Assembly: GCF_014218295.1 (NCBI RefSeq)
Contig: NZ_AP023287.1
Span: 2,294,001-2,358,000 of the forward strand
Direction of reading: 5' to 3'
Length of the DNA: 64,000 nt
Origin: Mycolicibacterium litorale
GTDB taxonomy: Bacteria > Actinomycetota > Actinomycetes > Mycobacteriales > Mycobacteriaceae
The notes beneath the pieces are model-generated. The model did no database searches. It had not been told where the DNA came from and worked only from the letters and a program-made list of their open reading frames with translations. Shown here one piece after another: positions 44,357 to 52,772 of the stretch. The stretch's first letter is position 1, and each line of letters begins with the position of its first letter. A program made the translations under genes and the position numbers.

Positions 44357-44713
44357 ATGGCGCGTGGTGAGGTCGAGGACCCGCTGGATAGAGCGTTCAT
44401 GGCGCTGGCCGACCCGGTGCGGCGGGCCATCGTCGCGCGACTGTCGCGCGGGCCTGCCACGGTCAACGAGCTCGCCGAACCGTTCGAGATCACCAAGCAG
44501 GCGGTGTCGCGGCACATCGCGGTTCTCGAGCAGGCGGGACTGGTCACCCGCACCCGCGACGCGCAGCGCCGCCCGGTGCATCTGGACGCCGCCGCCCTCG
44601 AACGGCTGACGGGCTGGATCGACCGGTACCGCCTCGACGCCGAACGCAGCTACCGCCGGCTGGACGCCCTGCTGGCGGAGACGACCGACAGTGAACAGGA
44701 AGGACGACCATGA
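44357..44713 (+). CDS. ArsR-family winged-helix repressor
   Basis: A 118-aa protein with an ArsR/SmtB winged helix: RAFMALADPVRRAIVARLSRGPATVNELAEPFEITKQAVSRHIAVLEQAGLVTRTRDAQRRP over about 13-75 (motif core KQAVSRHIAVLEQAGLV). There are no paired Cys that would bind metal, as in the subfamily paired with START-like genes. It overlaps the following START-like gene by 4 nt (ATGA) and has its own palindromic operator, so the pair is autoregulated. The inducer is unknown. Confidence 0.88.
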   Translation: MARGEVEDPLDRAFMALADPVRRAIVARLSRGPATVNELAEPFEITKQAVSRHIAVLEQAGLVTRTRDAQRRPVHLDAAALERLTGWIDRYRLDAERSYRRLDALLAETTDSEQEGRP

Positions 44714-45180
44714 ACAAGGCCCTCGACCTCGTCGCGCCGGTGGACACGCTGGCCATGGACTACACCCGCGACTTCGACGCCCCCGTCGCGGCGCTGTTCC
44801 GTGCGCACGCCGAACCTGACCTGGTGCGGCAGTGGCTCGGCCCGTGCGGACTCGAGATGTCCATCGAGCGCTGGGATTTCCGCACCGGAGGCGGCTACCG
44901 CTACATCCACTCCGACGACAGCGGCGACTACGCGTTCAACGGCGTCTTCCACACGGTCCGCGAGGACCTGGTGATCCAGACCTTCGAATTCGAGGGCGCG
45001 CCGGACATGGTGAACATCGAGTTCCTGTGGTTCGAGGACCTGGGCGACGGGCGTAGCCGGCTGCGCGGCCGGTCGATCTGCCCGAACACCGAAGCGCGCG
45101 ACGCGCTGCTGTCGTCGGGGATGGAAGGGGGGATTGCCGAGGGCTACGACCGCCTCGACGCACTGTTGCCGTCGCTGTGA
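44710..45180 (+). CDS. SRPBCC (AHSA1-like) family protein paired with ArsR
   Basis: A 156-aa AHSA1/CalC-like START-fold protein: DYTRDFDAPVAALFRAHAEPDLVRQWLGP, DFRTGGGYRYIHSDDSGDYAFNGVFHTVRE (as shorter motifs) and SSGMEGGIAEGYDRLDALL. ArsR-AHSA1 pairs are widespread in actinobacteria and are thought to bind small hydrophobic ligands, but no ligand is known for this one. Translationally coupled to the ArsR gene. Confidence 0.85.
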   Translation: MNKALDLVAPVDTLAMDYTRDFDAPVAALFRAHAEPDLVRQWLGPCGLEMSIERWDFRTGGGYRYIHSDDSGDYAFNGVFHTVREDLVIQTFEFEGAPDMVNIEFLWFEDLGDGRSRLRGRSICPNTEARDALLSSGMEGGIAEGYDRLDALLPSL

Positions 45181-45401
45181 CCAGTCGGCGCGCAATGGCG
45201 AAACAAGGGTCCTGCCATGACATTCCCATCGACGATTCAGGCAATTCGGCAGTGTCTGTGAAACCGCGGCGACATCTCCCAGGAATCGGCCTCTAGCTGC
45301 GGTTATACGCTTTCGCGGCCGGGTGTTCACGCCTTTGTCCCGAATGTCACGAACCAGGATTTCCGGGTATCCGACCGCTGCGGAGCGCCGTTTGACCGCG
45401 T

Positions 45402-46502
45402 ATGACAGATACCGCAGTACTCGCACCACTCGATTCACCTCGAACCGCTCGCCGGGGCGCGCCTCGGATCGCCGGGACGGCCACGGCCTTCACCTCGAAC
45501 CGACACAGTCAGGACGAGGTGGCCCGGGAACTCGTCGCGTTCGCCGACCCCGGGTTCGCCCGCTTCGTCCACACCAGCGGAGTCGAATACCGCAACCTCG
45601 CCCTGCCACTGCATCGCTATCCGACCCTGTCCGGGTTCACCGAGGCCAACACCGCATACGTCGAGGTGGCGACCGAGCTCGGTGCACGCGCCATCGGGTC
45701 GGCACTCGACGCGGCGGGCATCCGGCCGGATCAGGTCGACGCCATCGTCGTGGTGTCGAGCACCGGGGTGGCGGTGCCGACCATCGACGCCACCATCTGC
45801 CCGCGCCTCGGATTCCGCGTGGACGTCAAACGCATGCCGCTGTTCGGGCTCGGCTGCGTGGCCGGCGCCGCCGGGCTGGCCCGCGTCCACGACTACCTGA
45901 GGGGCTACCCGGATCACGTCGCCGTCCTGCTCTCGGTAGAACTCTGTTCGTTGACGCTGCAGCGTGACGACATGTCGATCCCCGCGCTGATCGGGGTGTC
46001 CCTGTTCGGGGACGGGGCCGCCGCGGTGGTGGCGACGGGATCCGAACGGGCAACGGCGAACGGCGAATCGGCGCCGCGGGTGCTCGCCACGCGCAGCAGG
46101 CTGTTCCCCGGCACCGCCGACGTGATGGGCTGGAACGTCAGCTCCAGCGGGTTCCGGCTGGTGATGTCACGCGACGTGCCGAAGATGGCCGAGGATCACC
46201 TGGCCGACGAGGTCGGCAGGTTCCTCGCCGACCACGGACTGACGTCGTCCGACATCTCGACATGGGTCTGCCATCCCGGCGGGCCGAAGGTGCTCGAGGC
46301 GGTCCAGGGCGCGGTCGGCATGCCGATGCACGCGCTGCGGCACAGCTGGGAGTCGATGCGCGAACGCGGCAACATCTCGTCCGCGTCGGTGCTCGACGTT
46401 CTAGACCGGACCATCGCGGAGCGACCGGCCGAGGGATCGCTGGGTCTCATGGTCGCGATGGGACCCGGGTTCAGCTTCGAGCTCCTGCTGCTGGGTTGGT
46501 GA
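45402..46502 (+). CDS. Type III polyketide synthase
   Basis: A 366-aa chalcone-synthase-like enzyme. The catalytic triad is Cys152 (LFGLGCVAGAAG), His in TWVCHPGGPKVLEAV (about 293) and Asn in ERGNISSASVLDVL (about 326). The C-terminal GPGFSFELLLLGW closes the active site. It condenses acyl-CoA starters with malonyl or methylmalonyl-CoA, giving alkylpyrones or alkylresorcinols; mycobacterial relatives (Pks10/11/18) use long acyl starters. It begins a three-gene operon with a methyltransferase and an MMPL exporter, so the product is probably a methylated lipid exported to the envelope. Confidence 0.9.
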   Translation: MTDTAVLAPLDSPRTARRGAPRIAGTATAFTSNRHSQDEVARELVAFADPGFARFVHTSGVEYRNLALPLHRYPTLSGFTEANTAYVEVATELGARAIGSALDAAGIRPDQVDAIVVVSSTGVAVPTIDATICPRLGFRVDVKRMPLFGLGCVAGAAGLARVHDYLRGYPDHVAVLLSVELCSLTLQRDDMSIPALIGVSLFGDGAAAVVATGSERATANGESAPRVLATRSRLFPGTADVMGWNVSSSGFRLVMSRDVPKMAEDHLADEVGRFLADHGLTSSDISTWVCHPGGPKVLEAVQGAVGMPMHALRHSWESMRERGNISSASVLDVLDRTIAERPAEGSLGLMVAMGPGFSFELLLLGW

Positions 46503-46512
46503 GGGACGGGCC

Positions 46513-47055
46513 GTGTACTACCTGGTGATCCTCGCGGTCGGCGTCGAGCGGCTCATCGAACTCGTCGTCGCCCGCCGAAACGCGGCATGGTCGTTCGCCC
46601 ACGGCGGCAGGGAGTTCGGGCGTGGGCACTATCCGGTGATGGTCGCGATGCACACGCTGCTGCTGGTGTCGTGCGTCGTCGAGGTGTGGGCCGCGCACCG
46701 GCCGTTCATCCCCTGGCTGGGCTGGACGATGGTGGCCGTCGTGGTGGCCGGCACCGCCGTCCGCTGGTGGTGTGTGTCCGTGCTCGGCAGACACTGGAAC
46801 CCGCGGCTGATCGTCATCCCCGGCGCCCCGCTGGTGCGGCGCGGCCCCTACCGGTGGCTGCACCATCCGAACTACACCGCGGTCGTCGCCGAGGTGGCCG
46901 CACTGCCGCTGATCCACTCCGCGTGGGTGACCGCGACCGTGTTCAGCATCGCCAACGCGCTGGTGCTGACCGTCCGCATCCGCGCCGAGAACATCGCCCT
47001 GGGATATGTGGCAACCGCGACCGAACCTGCGGTAGGGCACCACGCGAAGCCGTGA
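46513..47055 (+). CDS. Isoprenylcysteine carboxyl methyltransferase-family membrane methyltransferase
   Basis: A 180-aa membrane protein with four to five hydrophobic segments and the C-terminal ICMT signature RGPYRWLHHPNYTAVVAEV (about 114-132), plus RIRAENIALG near the end, where SAM binds. In Streptomyces the SrsB methyltransferase of the phenolic-lipid srs operon is of this family and O-methylates the type III polyketide product; the same role is inferred here. GTG start preceded by GAGGGA. The start lies 10 nt after the polyketide synthase gene; the end overlaps the MMPL start as TGATG. Confidence 0.85.
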   Translation: MYYLVILAVGVERLIELVVARRNAAWSFAHGGREFGRGHYPVMVAMHTLLLVSCVVEVWAAHRPFIPWLGWTMVAVVVAGTAVRWWCVSVLGRHWNPRLIVIPGAPLVRRGPYRWLHHPNYTAVVAEVAALPLIHSAWVTATVFSIANALVLTVRIRAENIALGYVATATEPAVGHHAKP

Positions 47056-49328
47056 TGAGAGACGATGGCGCCGTGCCCCCGCGTGGCGCGCTGGCCCGTA
47101 TCGCCGCCGTCTCCCTCGCCGCACCCCGGCGCATCATCGCCGTGACGCTGCTGGTCGCGGCGGCCGCCGCGATGTTCGGGATCCCGGTCACGGGGAAACT
47201 GTCGCCCGGTGGGTTCGAGGACCCCGCCGCCGAATCGTCGCGCGCCGCAGCGCTGCTGGCCGAGCGGTTCGACCGCGGCGACGTGCAGCTGCTCATCACC
47301 GTCACGACACCGCAGGGCGCGACGGGCGCGGCGGCCCGCGCGGTCGGTACGCAGATCGTCGACACGCTGCGCGCCTCACCGCACGTCGCGTTCGTGACCT
47401 CCGCCTGGACGGCGGCCGGACCCGCCGCGCGGGAACTGGTCAGCGACAACGGCAGGACGGGGCTGGTCGTCGCCGGCGTCACCGGCGGCCAGAAGCACTC
47501 CAATGACAACGCCAAGGCACTCGTCGACGCCATCGGAGGCGCGCGCAGCGATCGCGACGGTGTCACCGTGCGCGCCGGTGGGGTGGCGATGGTCAACGAC
47601 CAGGTCACCACCCAGACCCAACACGATCTTCTGCTGATGGAGTCGATCGCGATCCCGCTGAGCTTCCTGGTGTTGATCTGGGTGTTCGGTGGACTGCTCG
47701 CCGCCGCGGTCCCGGTCGTGGTCGGGTTGATCGCGATCGTCGGATCGCTTGCGGTCCTGCACGCCATCACGTTCCTCACGGATGTCTCGATCTTCGCGCT
47801 CAACCTGTGCATGGCCATGGGTCTGGCGCTGGCGATCGACTACACGCTGCTGATGATCAGCCGGTACCGCGACGAGCTGCAGACCGGCGCCGGGCGGAAT
47901 GCCGCGGTGGTCCGCATGATGGTGACCGCCGGGCGCACCGTCGTGTTCTCCGCGACGACGGTGGCGCTGCCGATGCTCACGATGGTGCTGTTCCCGATGT
48001 ACTTCCTCGAGTCGTTCGCCTACGCCGGGGTGGCGACGGTGGTGTTCGCGGCGCTGGCGGCGCTGGTGCTGACCCCGGCCGCCATCGCTGTGCTCGGCGA
48101 TCGGATCGACGCCCTCGACATGCGGCGGGCGGGCCGTCGGCTGCTGGGGCGCCCTGAACCGGTGCCCAAACCGGTCGAGCGCCAATTCTGGTACCGCTCA
48201 ACCACGTTCGTGATGCGGCGGGCGGTGCCGGTCGGGCTCGCCGGCATCGCGGTGCTGGTGCTCCTCGGTCTGCCGTTTCTCGGGGTGCGCTGGGGCCTGC
48301 CCGACGACCGCGTGCTCCCCGACACGGCGTCCTCGCACGAGGTGGGTGACCAGCTGCGCACCGAGTTCGCCAGCGACCCGGCCACGGCGGTCACCGTCGT
48401 CGTGCCCGACGCCGGCGGGGTCAGCGCCGCCGAACTCGGGCGCTACGCCGCCGACCTCTCCCGGGTGCCGGACGTGACCTCGGTGTCGGCCCCGTCGGGC
48501 ACCTATGCCGCCGGGGAGCGGATCGGCCCGCCGGCGGCCGCCACCGGGGTGCGCGAGGGCAGCGCATTCCTCACCGTCGCCACCGACGCGCCCCTGTTCT
48601 CCGACAGCTCGGCCGTGCAGCTGCGGCGGCTGCACGAGGTGGCCGGACCGGCGGGCCGGCCCGTCCAACTGGCCGGTGTGGCGCCGAGCAACGCCGACAG
48701 CGTCGAGGCCATCACCTCGCGTCTGCCCCTGGTGCTCGGGCTGATCGCGGTGTCGACGTTCTGCCTGCTGTTCCTGCTGACCGGCAGCGTCGTGTTGCCG
48801 CTGAAAGCACTGGCGCTCAACGTGCTCTCGCTGAGTGCGGCGTTCGGCGCCATGGTGTGGATCTTCCAGGAGGGGCACTTCGGCGGGCTGGGTACGACGT
48901 CGACCGGGACACTCGTCGCCAACGTCCCGGTGCTGCTGTTCTGCATCGCGTTCGGACTGTCGATGGACTACGAGGTGTTCCTGATGTCGCGGATCCGGGA
49001 ATTCTGGCTGGCGTCCGGACGCACCCCCGCCGACGTGTCCGAGAGTGTGGCGCTCGGGGTCGCCCGCACCGGCCGGGTGGTCACCGCGGCCGCGCTGGTG
49101 ATGTCGATCAGCTTCGCGGCGCTGATCGCCGCGAACGTGTCGTTCATGAGGATGTTCGGCCTCGGCCTGAGCCTGGCGGTGCTGGCCGACGCGACCCTGG
49201 TGCGCATGGTGCTCGTCCCGGCGTTCATGCGGGTGCTCGGCCGGTGGAACTGGTGGGCCCCGACACCGATGGCGCGGCTGCACGACAGGGTCGGGATCAG
49301 CGAGAGCCGGCTTCCAGATCCTGCTTGA
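47055..49328 (+). CDS. MMPL-family RND lipid transporter
   Basis: A 757-aa protein of two halves, each with one membrane helix, a large periplasmic domain and five more helices. Seen motifs: [14 protein letters not shown] (TM4-5 junction of the first half), [15 protein letters not shown], the second-half [18 protein letters not shown], and [18 protein letters not shown]. Asp-Tyr pairs in both halves would carry protons. MMPL proteins export complex lipids in mycobacteria, so it is expected to move the lipid made by the upstream polyketide synthase. The start overlaps the methyltransferase stop (TGATG). No mmpS is adjacent. The 3' end overlaps mbtM by 32 nt. Confidence 0.88.
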   Translation: MRDDGAVPPRGALARIAAVSLAAPRRIIAVTLLVAAAAAMFGIPVTGKLSPGGFEDPAAESSRAAALLAERFDRGDVQLLITVTTPQGATGAAARAVGTQIVDTLRASPHVAFVTSAWTAAGPAARELVSDNGRTGLVVAGVTGGQKHSNDNAKALVDAIGGARSDRDGVTVRAGGVAMVNDQVTTQTQHDLLLMESIAIPLSFLVLIWVFGGLLAAAVPVVVGLIAIVGSLAVLHAITFLTDVSIFALNLCMAMGLALAIDYTLLMISRYRDELQTGAGRNAAVVRMMVTAGRTVVFSATTVALPMLTMVLFPMYFLESFAYAGVATVVFAALAALVLTPAAIAVLGDRIDALDMRRAGRRLLGRPEPVPKPVERQFWYRSTTFVMRRAVPVGLAGIAVLVLLGLPFLGVRWGLPDDRVLPDTASSHEVGDQLRTEFASDPATAVTVVVPDAGGVSAAELGRYAADLSRVPDVTSVSAPSGTYAAGERIGPPAAATGVREGSAFLTVATDAPLFSDSSAVQLRRLHEVAGPAGRPVQLAGVAPSNADSVEAITSRLPLVLGLIAVSTFCLLFLLTGSVVLPLKALALNVLSLSAAFGAMVWIFQEGHFGGLGTTSTGTLVANVPVLLFCIAFGLSMDYEVFLMSRIREFWLASGRTPADVSESVALGVARTGRVVTAAALVMSISFAALIAANVSFMRMFGLGLSLAVLADATLVRMVLVPAFMRVLGRWNWWAPTPMARLHDRVGISESRLPDPA

Positions 49329-50877
49329 CCGCCAGGCGGCGCAGCTTGCCCGACGACGTCCGCGGCAGCGAGCCCGGTTTCACGAACACCACGTCGGAGG
49401 GCACCACACCGCACTGCGACGCCACCTGCTGGATCAACTCGGTCCGCGCCCCCGCCTCGTCGCGGCCCCGGAACTCCGCGGCGATCATCAAACCCGGCCG
49501 GATCGACCCTTCGCCCGTGCCCACCGCGACGACCGCGCCTTCGCGCACCCCCGCCACCTGGGCGGCGACGCGCTCCACCTCCGTGGGGAAGATGTTGCGT
49601 CCGGCCACCGTGATCAGTTCCTTGGCCCGCCCGCACACCACCAGACCACCGTCCACGAAGTACCCGAGATCGCCTGTGGCGAACCAGCTTCCGAGGTCGC
49701 GCGAAGGGTCACCGACGTATCCCGACATCATCGACGTGCCACGGATCTCGATCTCGCCGACATCGCGGCCGGACACCTCGAAGTCGGTGTCGCGCGGTGC
49801 GATCCGCACCTCCATACCGGGAATCGCGTGGCCGAGGACCGCCTGCCTGCGGACGGACGGGCCGGCGTCGGTGGTCACCGTCACCTCGTCGACACGCAAC
49901 CCGTCGCCGGGCACCGGAACGGTGACCGCGCACGTCGACTCGGCCAGTCCGTAGGACGGTGCCAACGCCCCGGCGGAGAACCCGAACCGCGCCATCTCGG
50001 TGGCGAACAGCGCCGTCAGCTCGCAGTCGACCGGTTCGCCGCCGTTGAGTGCGAACCGGACGTGCGACAGGTCGACGTCGGTGACGCGCCGCGCGTACTT
50101 GCCGATCATGCCGAACGCCATGTTGGGTGCCGCGGCGAAACTCGCGCGGCTCTCGCTGAGCCAGTTCAGCCAGCGGAACGGCGAGGCCTGGAACGCCGAC
50201 GTCGGTGCCTGCCAGACCTCGACGCCCCCGAGCGCCCCGGACAGCAGGAAGCTCAGCCCCATGTCGTGGTACAGCGGCAGCCACGAACACCCCACGTCGG
50301 CCCGGTGGACGCCGGTGCGGACGTTGAGTCCGGTGAGGTTGGCCAGGACCGCGTCCGGGGACAGCCGCACCGTCCGCGGAGTGCCGGTCGAGCCCGCGGT
50401 GCCCTGGAGGATCGCGACGTCACCGGCCGGCGCCGGCGCGTGGAACGGCCCCGACCGGTGCGCACGCGCCCAGTCGGTCACGTCCGCGACGGTGGTGGGC
50501 GCGCCGGCGGCGCGCAGTTGGTCGAGGTGGTCACCGTGGCTGAGGACATGGCTGACGCCCGCGCCGGCGAACCGGGCGAGTGTGGTGTGCGCCCACTGGT
50601 CGGCGGCGGCGCCCCGGACGGGTCCAGGCAGTACCGACACGCCCCGGCCGGCCAGGAACGCCCCGATGATCGCGGCGATGAACTCAACGGTCGGTTCCCC
50701 GACCACGCCGACGGCGGACGCCTCGGCGTCACCGATACGCTCTGCGACGTTCGTCGCTCGGGCATGCACCTCGGCCCACGGGTGACGCCGCCAGGATCCG
50801 CTCGCGCGGTCGAGCAGCACGAGATCGGTGTCGGTGGTGGTCAGCGCCTCGGTCAGCGCCGACGCCAGCGAGTTCAC
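49297..50877 (-). CDS. mbtM: Acyl-[acyl-carrier-protein] ligase of mycobactin synthesis (MbtM/FadD33 type)
   Basis: A 526-aa adenylate-forming enzyme. P-loop is [11 protein letters not shown] (158-168); [45 protein letters not shown] and [10 protein letters not shown] are the adenylation landmarks, and the C-terminal Lys in [12 protein letters not shown] is present. It matches MbtM (Rv1345) nearly throughout, including [14 protein letters not shown] and EPTVEF stretches. MbtM activates fatty acids on the carrier protein MbtL for the lysine side chain of mycobactin. Here it is an orphan, without mbtK/L/N next to it. GTG start with GGGG before it; a hairpin and a candidate iron box lie upstream. 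Confidence 0.88.
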   Translation of the reverse strand: MNSLASALTEALTTTDTDLVLLDRASGSWRRHPWAEVHARATNVAERIGDAEASAVGVVGEPTVEFIAAIIGAFLAGRGVSVLPGPVRGAAADQWAHTTLARFAGAGVSHVLSHGDHLDQLRAAGAPTTVADVTDWARAHRSGPFHAPAPAGDVAILQGTAGSTGTPRTVRLSPDAVLANLTGLNVRTGVHRADVGCSWLPLYHDMGLSFLLSGALGGVEVWQAPTSAFQASPFRWLNWLSESRASFAAAPNMAFGMIGKYARRVTDVDLSHVRFALNGGEPVDCELTALFATEMARFGFSAGALAPSYGLAESTCAVTVPVPGDGLRVDEVTVTTDAGPSVRRQAVLGHAIPGMEVRIAPRDTDFEVSGRDVGEIEIRGTSMMSGYVGDPSRDLGSWFATGDLGYFVDGGLVVCGRAKELITVAGRNIFPTEVERVAAQVAGVREGAVVAVGTGEGSIRPGLMIAAEFRGRDEAGARTELIQQVASQCGVVPSDVVFVKPGSLPRTSSGKLRRLAVKQDLEAGSR

Positions 50878-50908
50878 CGCGGCCCCGACTCGAGCCGACA
50901 GCTAACTT

Positions 50909-50937
50909 CGACACCTTCGCTCACAGTGAAGGTGTCG
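50909..50937 (-). promoter_or_regulatory. Hairpin in the predicted mbtM leader
   Basis: CGACACCTTC (50909-50918) and GAAGGTGTCG (50928-50937) are exact inverted repeats around a 9-nt loop. If transcription starts near the iron box (about 51000), this 10-bp stem would lie in the mbtM leader RNA about 30-60 nt before the start codon. It could be a regulatory hairpin or a protein-binding dyad. Confidence 0.45.
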
Positions 50938-50997
50938 CGCTCGAACCGAGCGAACGGGACAGGCCTCGACGTCACGCAGGCACAGTACAACGTGGAC

Positions 50998-51016
50998 GTA
51001 AGTAAGGCTACGCTCA
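50998..51016. promoter_or_regulatory. Candidate IdeR iron box upstream of mbtM
   Basis: GTAAGTAAGGCTACGCTCA agrees with the classical 19-bp mycobacterial iron box at about 13 positions, including the AGGCTA core. It lies about 120 bp before mbtM, a gene expected to be repressed by iron-loaded IdeR. The agreement is imperfect but the gene context is strong. Confidence 0.5.
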
Positions 51017-51100
51017 GCCCGCGCGGGTGTTGCGGAGCTCATAGCGGACGGTTCCGTCAGCGCATACCGGCGGTGGGGACCGCACCCCGCGGAACGCGAA

Positions 51101-51128
51101 AACCCGGCCGACGGGTGTCGGCCGGGTT
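51101..51128 (-). terminator. Hairpin terminator of the GlsB/YeaQ gene
   Basis: AACCCGGCCGAC (51101-51112) pairs exactly with 51117-51128 around a four-base loop. In the minus direction the stem is followed by TTTTCG, a short U-tract. It lies 15 nt after the stop at 51144. Confidence 0.75.
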
Positions 51129-51143
51129 CTCGGGGTGTGGATC

Positions 51144-51452
51144 TCAGCGCGTCAAACCGGTGCGCCGGCCGCCGACCACGCCACCGCGGCGACGCCCCAT
51201 CAGCGAGGCGACCAGCGCCACGCCGATCACGGCGACGACCACCTGGACGAGCAATTCGATCCAGTCGACGCCCCTGGTCGCGGTCGGGAGCCCGAGTGCA
51301 CGGGCGATCGCCGTGCCGATCAGGGCCGATACGATGCCGACCAGGATGGTCACGATCATGCCGATGTTCTGCCTGCCCGGCAGCAACAGACGGGCGAGTG
51401 CACCGACGACGATGCCGATGAGGATTGCGCTGATAATGCCGGTGACTGTCAT
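51144..51452 (-). CDS. GlsB/YeaQ/YmgE family small membrane protein
   Basis: A 102-aa protein with three membrane helices: TGIISAILIGIVVGALARLLLPG, NIGMIVTILVGIVSALIGTAIA and LLVQVVVAVIGVALVASLMG. The LLLPGRQNIGMI loop is typical of the transglycosylase-associated GlsB family, linked to envelope stress; no enzymatic activity is known. An arginine-rich cytosolic end (GRRRGGVVGGRR) follows. The start is secure: GGAGGAACC precedes the ATG. A hairpin terminator follows the stop. Confidence 0.88.
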   Translation of the reverse strand: MTVTGIISAILIGIVVGALARLLLPGRQNIGMIVTILVGIVSALIGTAIARALGLPTATRGVDWIELLVQVVVAVIGVALVASLMGRRRGGVVGGRRTGLTR

Positions 51453-51531
51453 GGTTCCTCCAAGAGGTGTGGGTGCTGCGGAGGTACCCGGCTGCCGATT
51501 CGAATAAACGCTCGCGTCAACCGTCTGCAGG

Positions 51532-52152
51532 TCAGGCCATTTCGGGCACGCGCAGGCTGGCGATCGCCAGTTCGAACTCGCCGACGTCGAGTTGGTCGGC
51601 GCCGAGGTCGCGCAACCGCGCGGTGCGCAGCGAGCGGGCGCGGTCGCGGTTGCGGTTCATCGCGGCCATGGTGTCGAACGACACCGACGACACCGCCCGC
51701 CCCGACGAGCGGTCGAGCAGCAGGCTGGCGCTGCAGAAGCCGTCGAGCTCCTCGATCGAGGGCAGCACCTCGGCGCGGTAGAACTCGACGGCCTGGTCGA
51801 ACTGCTGCGGGCGGGCCTTGAGCCAGGTCGCCCGCACCCCGGCCCCGGCGCCGGCCCGCTGTTCGCGGTGCAGCACCGCGATCTCCCACTCCTCGACCAG
51901 CGCGGCGCCGCCGAACACCTCGGCGGCCCGTTCGCGCACCGGTCGCACCCGCTCCGCGGCATCGTGCATCGCCTCGGCCGACTCCCAGGCGGTGGTCGCG
52001 ATGCAGCGGTGCGATTCGCGATCGACCAGCAGGGACAACCCGACGCAGCCGTCGATGTCGCGCAGGACGGGCATCACCTCGTTGCGCGTGTGGGCGATCC
52101 CCGCGTCCACAGCGCCCGGGCGCGCTTCGATTGTGGTTGTGCGTGCGAACAC
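51532..52152 (-). CDS. Tandem antibiotic-biosynthesis-monooxygenase (ABM) domain protein
   Basis: A 206-aa protein made of two dimeric-alpha/beta-barrel ABM repeats. The first covers about 1-95 ([47 protein letters not shown]), the second about 105-200 ([55 protein letters not shown]). The repeated LLxDRxSGR/H pattern shows a gene-internal duplication. Members are small heme-degrading or cofactor-free oxygenases; the Trp/His of heme-degrading IsdG types is not evident. GTG start with GAGGGGGTG before it. Function unknown. Confidence 0.8.
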   Translation of the reverse strand: MFARTTTIEARPGAVDAGIAHTRNEVMPVLRDIDGCVGLSLLVDRESHRCIATTAWESAEAMHDAAERVRPVRERAAEVFGGAALVEEWEIAVLHREQRAGAGAGVRATWLKARPQQFDQAVEFYRAEVLPSIEELDGFCSASLLLDRSSGRAVSSVSFDTMAAMNRNRDRARSLRTARLRDLGADQLDVGEFELAIASLRVPEMA

Positions 52153-52268
52153 AGCTCACCCCCTCGGGTGACGGGGCAGCGCCCCGGTGGCGCCACCGGT
52201 TCATCTCACTGTCCTCCGCCCGATCCGGCGGGGCAATGGCTTGGCGCGGGCGTGCGGACACCGGCTCC

Positions 52269-52280
52269 TACCCTGGTGTC
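52269..52280 (+). promoter_or_regulatory. Leaderless promoter of the YjbQ-family gene (-10 TACCCT)
   Basis: TACCCT (52269-52274) ends 6 nt before the ATG at 52281. This same hexamer is used by the DUF389 gene. Confidence 0.55.
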
Positions 52281-52682
52281 ATGGACACCGATCTGCTCGA
52301 CGTCGACACCTCCCGGCGGCGCATCGTCGATCTGACCGACGCCGTCCGGTCGTTCTGCGCACCGCGCGGGGACGGTCTGTGCAGTGTGTTCGTCCCCCAC
52401 GCCACGGCGGGGGTGGCGCTGATCGAGACCGGGTCGGGATCCGACGACGACCTGCTCGACACGCTCGAACGCCTGCTACCGCGCGACGACCGCTACCGGC
52501 ACGCCCACGGGTCACCGGGACACGGCGCCGACCATGTGCTGCCCGCGCTCGTGTCGCCGTCGGTGACCGTGCCGGTGCAGGACGGCGCACCGCTGCTGGG
52601 CACCTGGCAGAGCGTGGTGCTCGTCGATCTCAACCGGGACAATCCGCGCCGTTCGGTGCGCCTGAGCTTCCTCGGCGCCTGA
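52281..52682 (+). CDS. YjbQ/UPF0047 family protein (Rv2556c homologue)
   Basis: A 133-aa protein of the YjbQ family. Conserved elements: LTDAVRSFCA, CSVFVPHATAGVALIE, then GADHVLPALVSPSVTVPV and LGTWQSVVLVDLNRDNPRR. The conserved Glu/His/Asn residues form a metal-like site; members have been reported with thiamine-phosphate-synthase-like activity in some bacteria, but the role in mycobacteria is unknown. I start at ATG 52281 (leaderless promoter; MDTDLLDVDT), not at the long upstream frame. It precedes alaS as in M. tuberculosis. Confidence 0.87.
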   Translation: MDTDLLDVDTSRRRIVDLTDAVRSFCAPRGDGLCSVFVPHATAGVALIETGSGSDDDLLDTLERLLPRDDRYRHAHGSPGHGADHVLPALVSPSVTVPVQDGAPLLGTWQSVVLVDLNRDNPRRSVRLSFLGA

Positions 52683-52772
52683 GCCCCGCTTGTCGACGTC
52701 ACGGCGCGACGACGGCGGCGGGTACTGTAGATCGGTCGAATTAACCCGAACCCCAATAAGGATGCCTCAGAC

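Noticed and set aside
45181..45401. Possible small RNA or riboswitch in the 221-base gap before the polyketide synthase gene
   Set aside because: No convincing conserved aptamer, terminator or small frame with a ribosome site could be found by eye.
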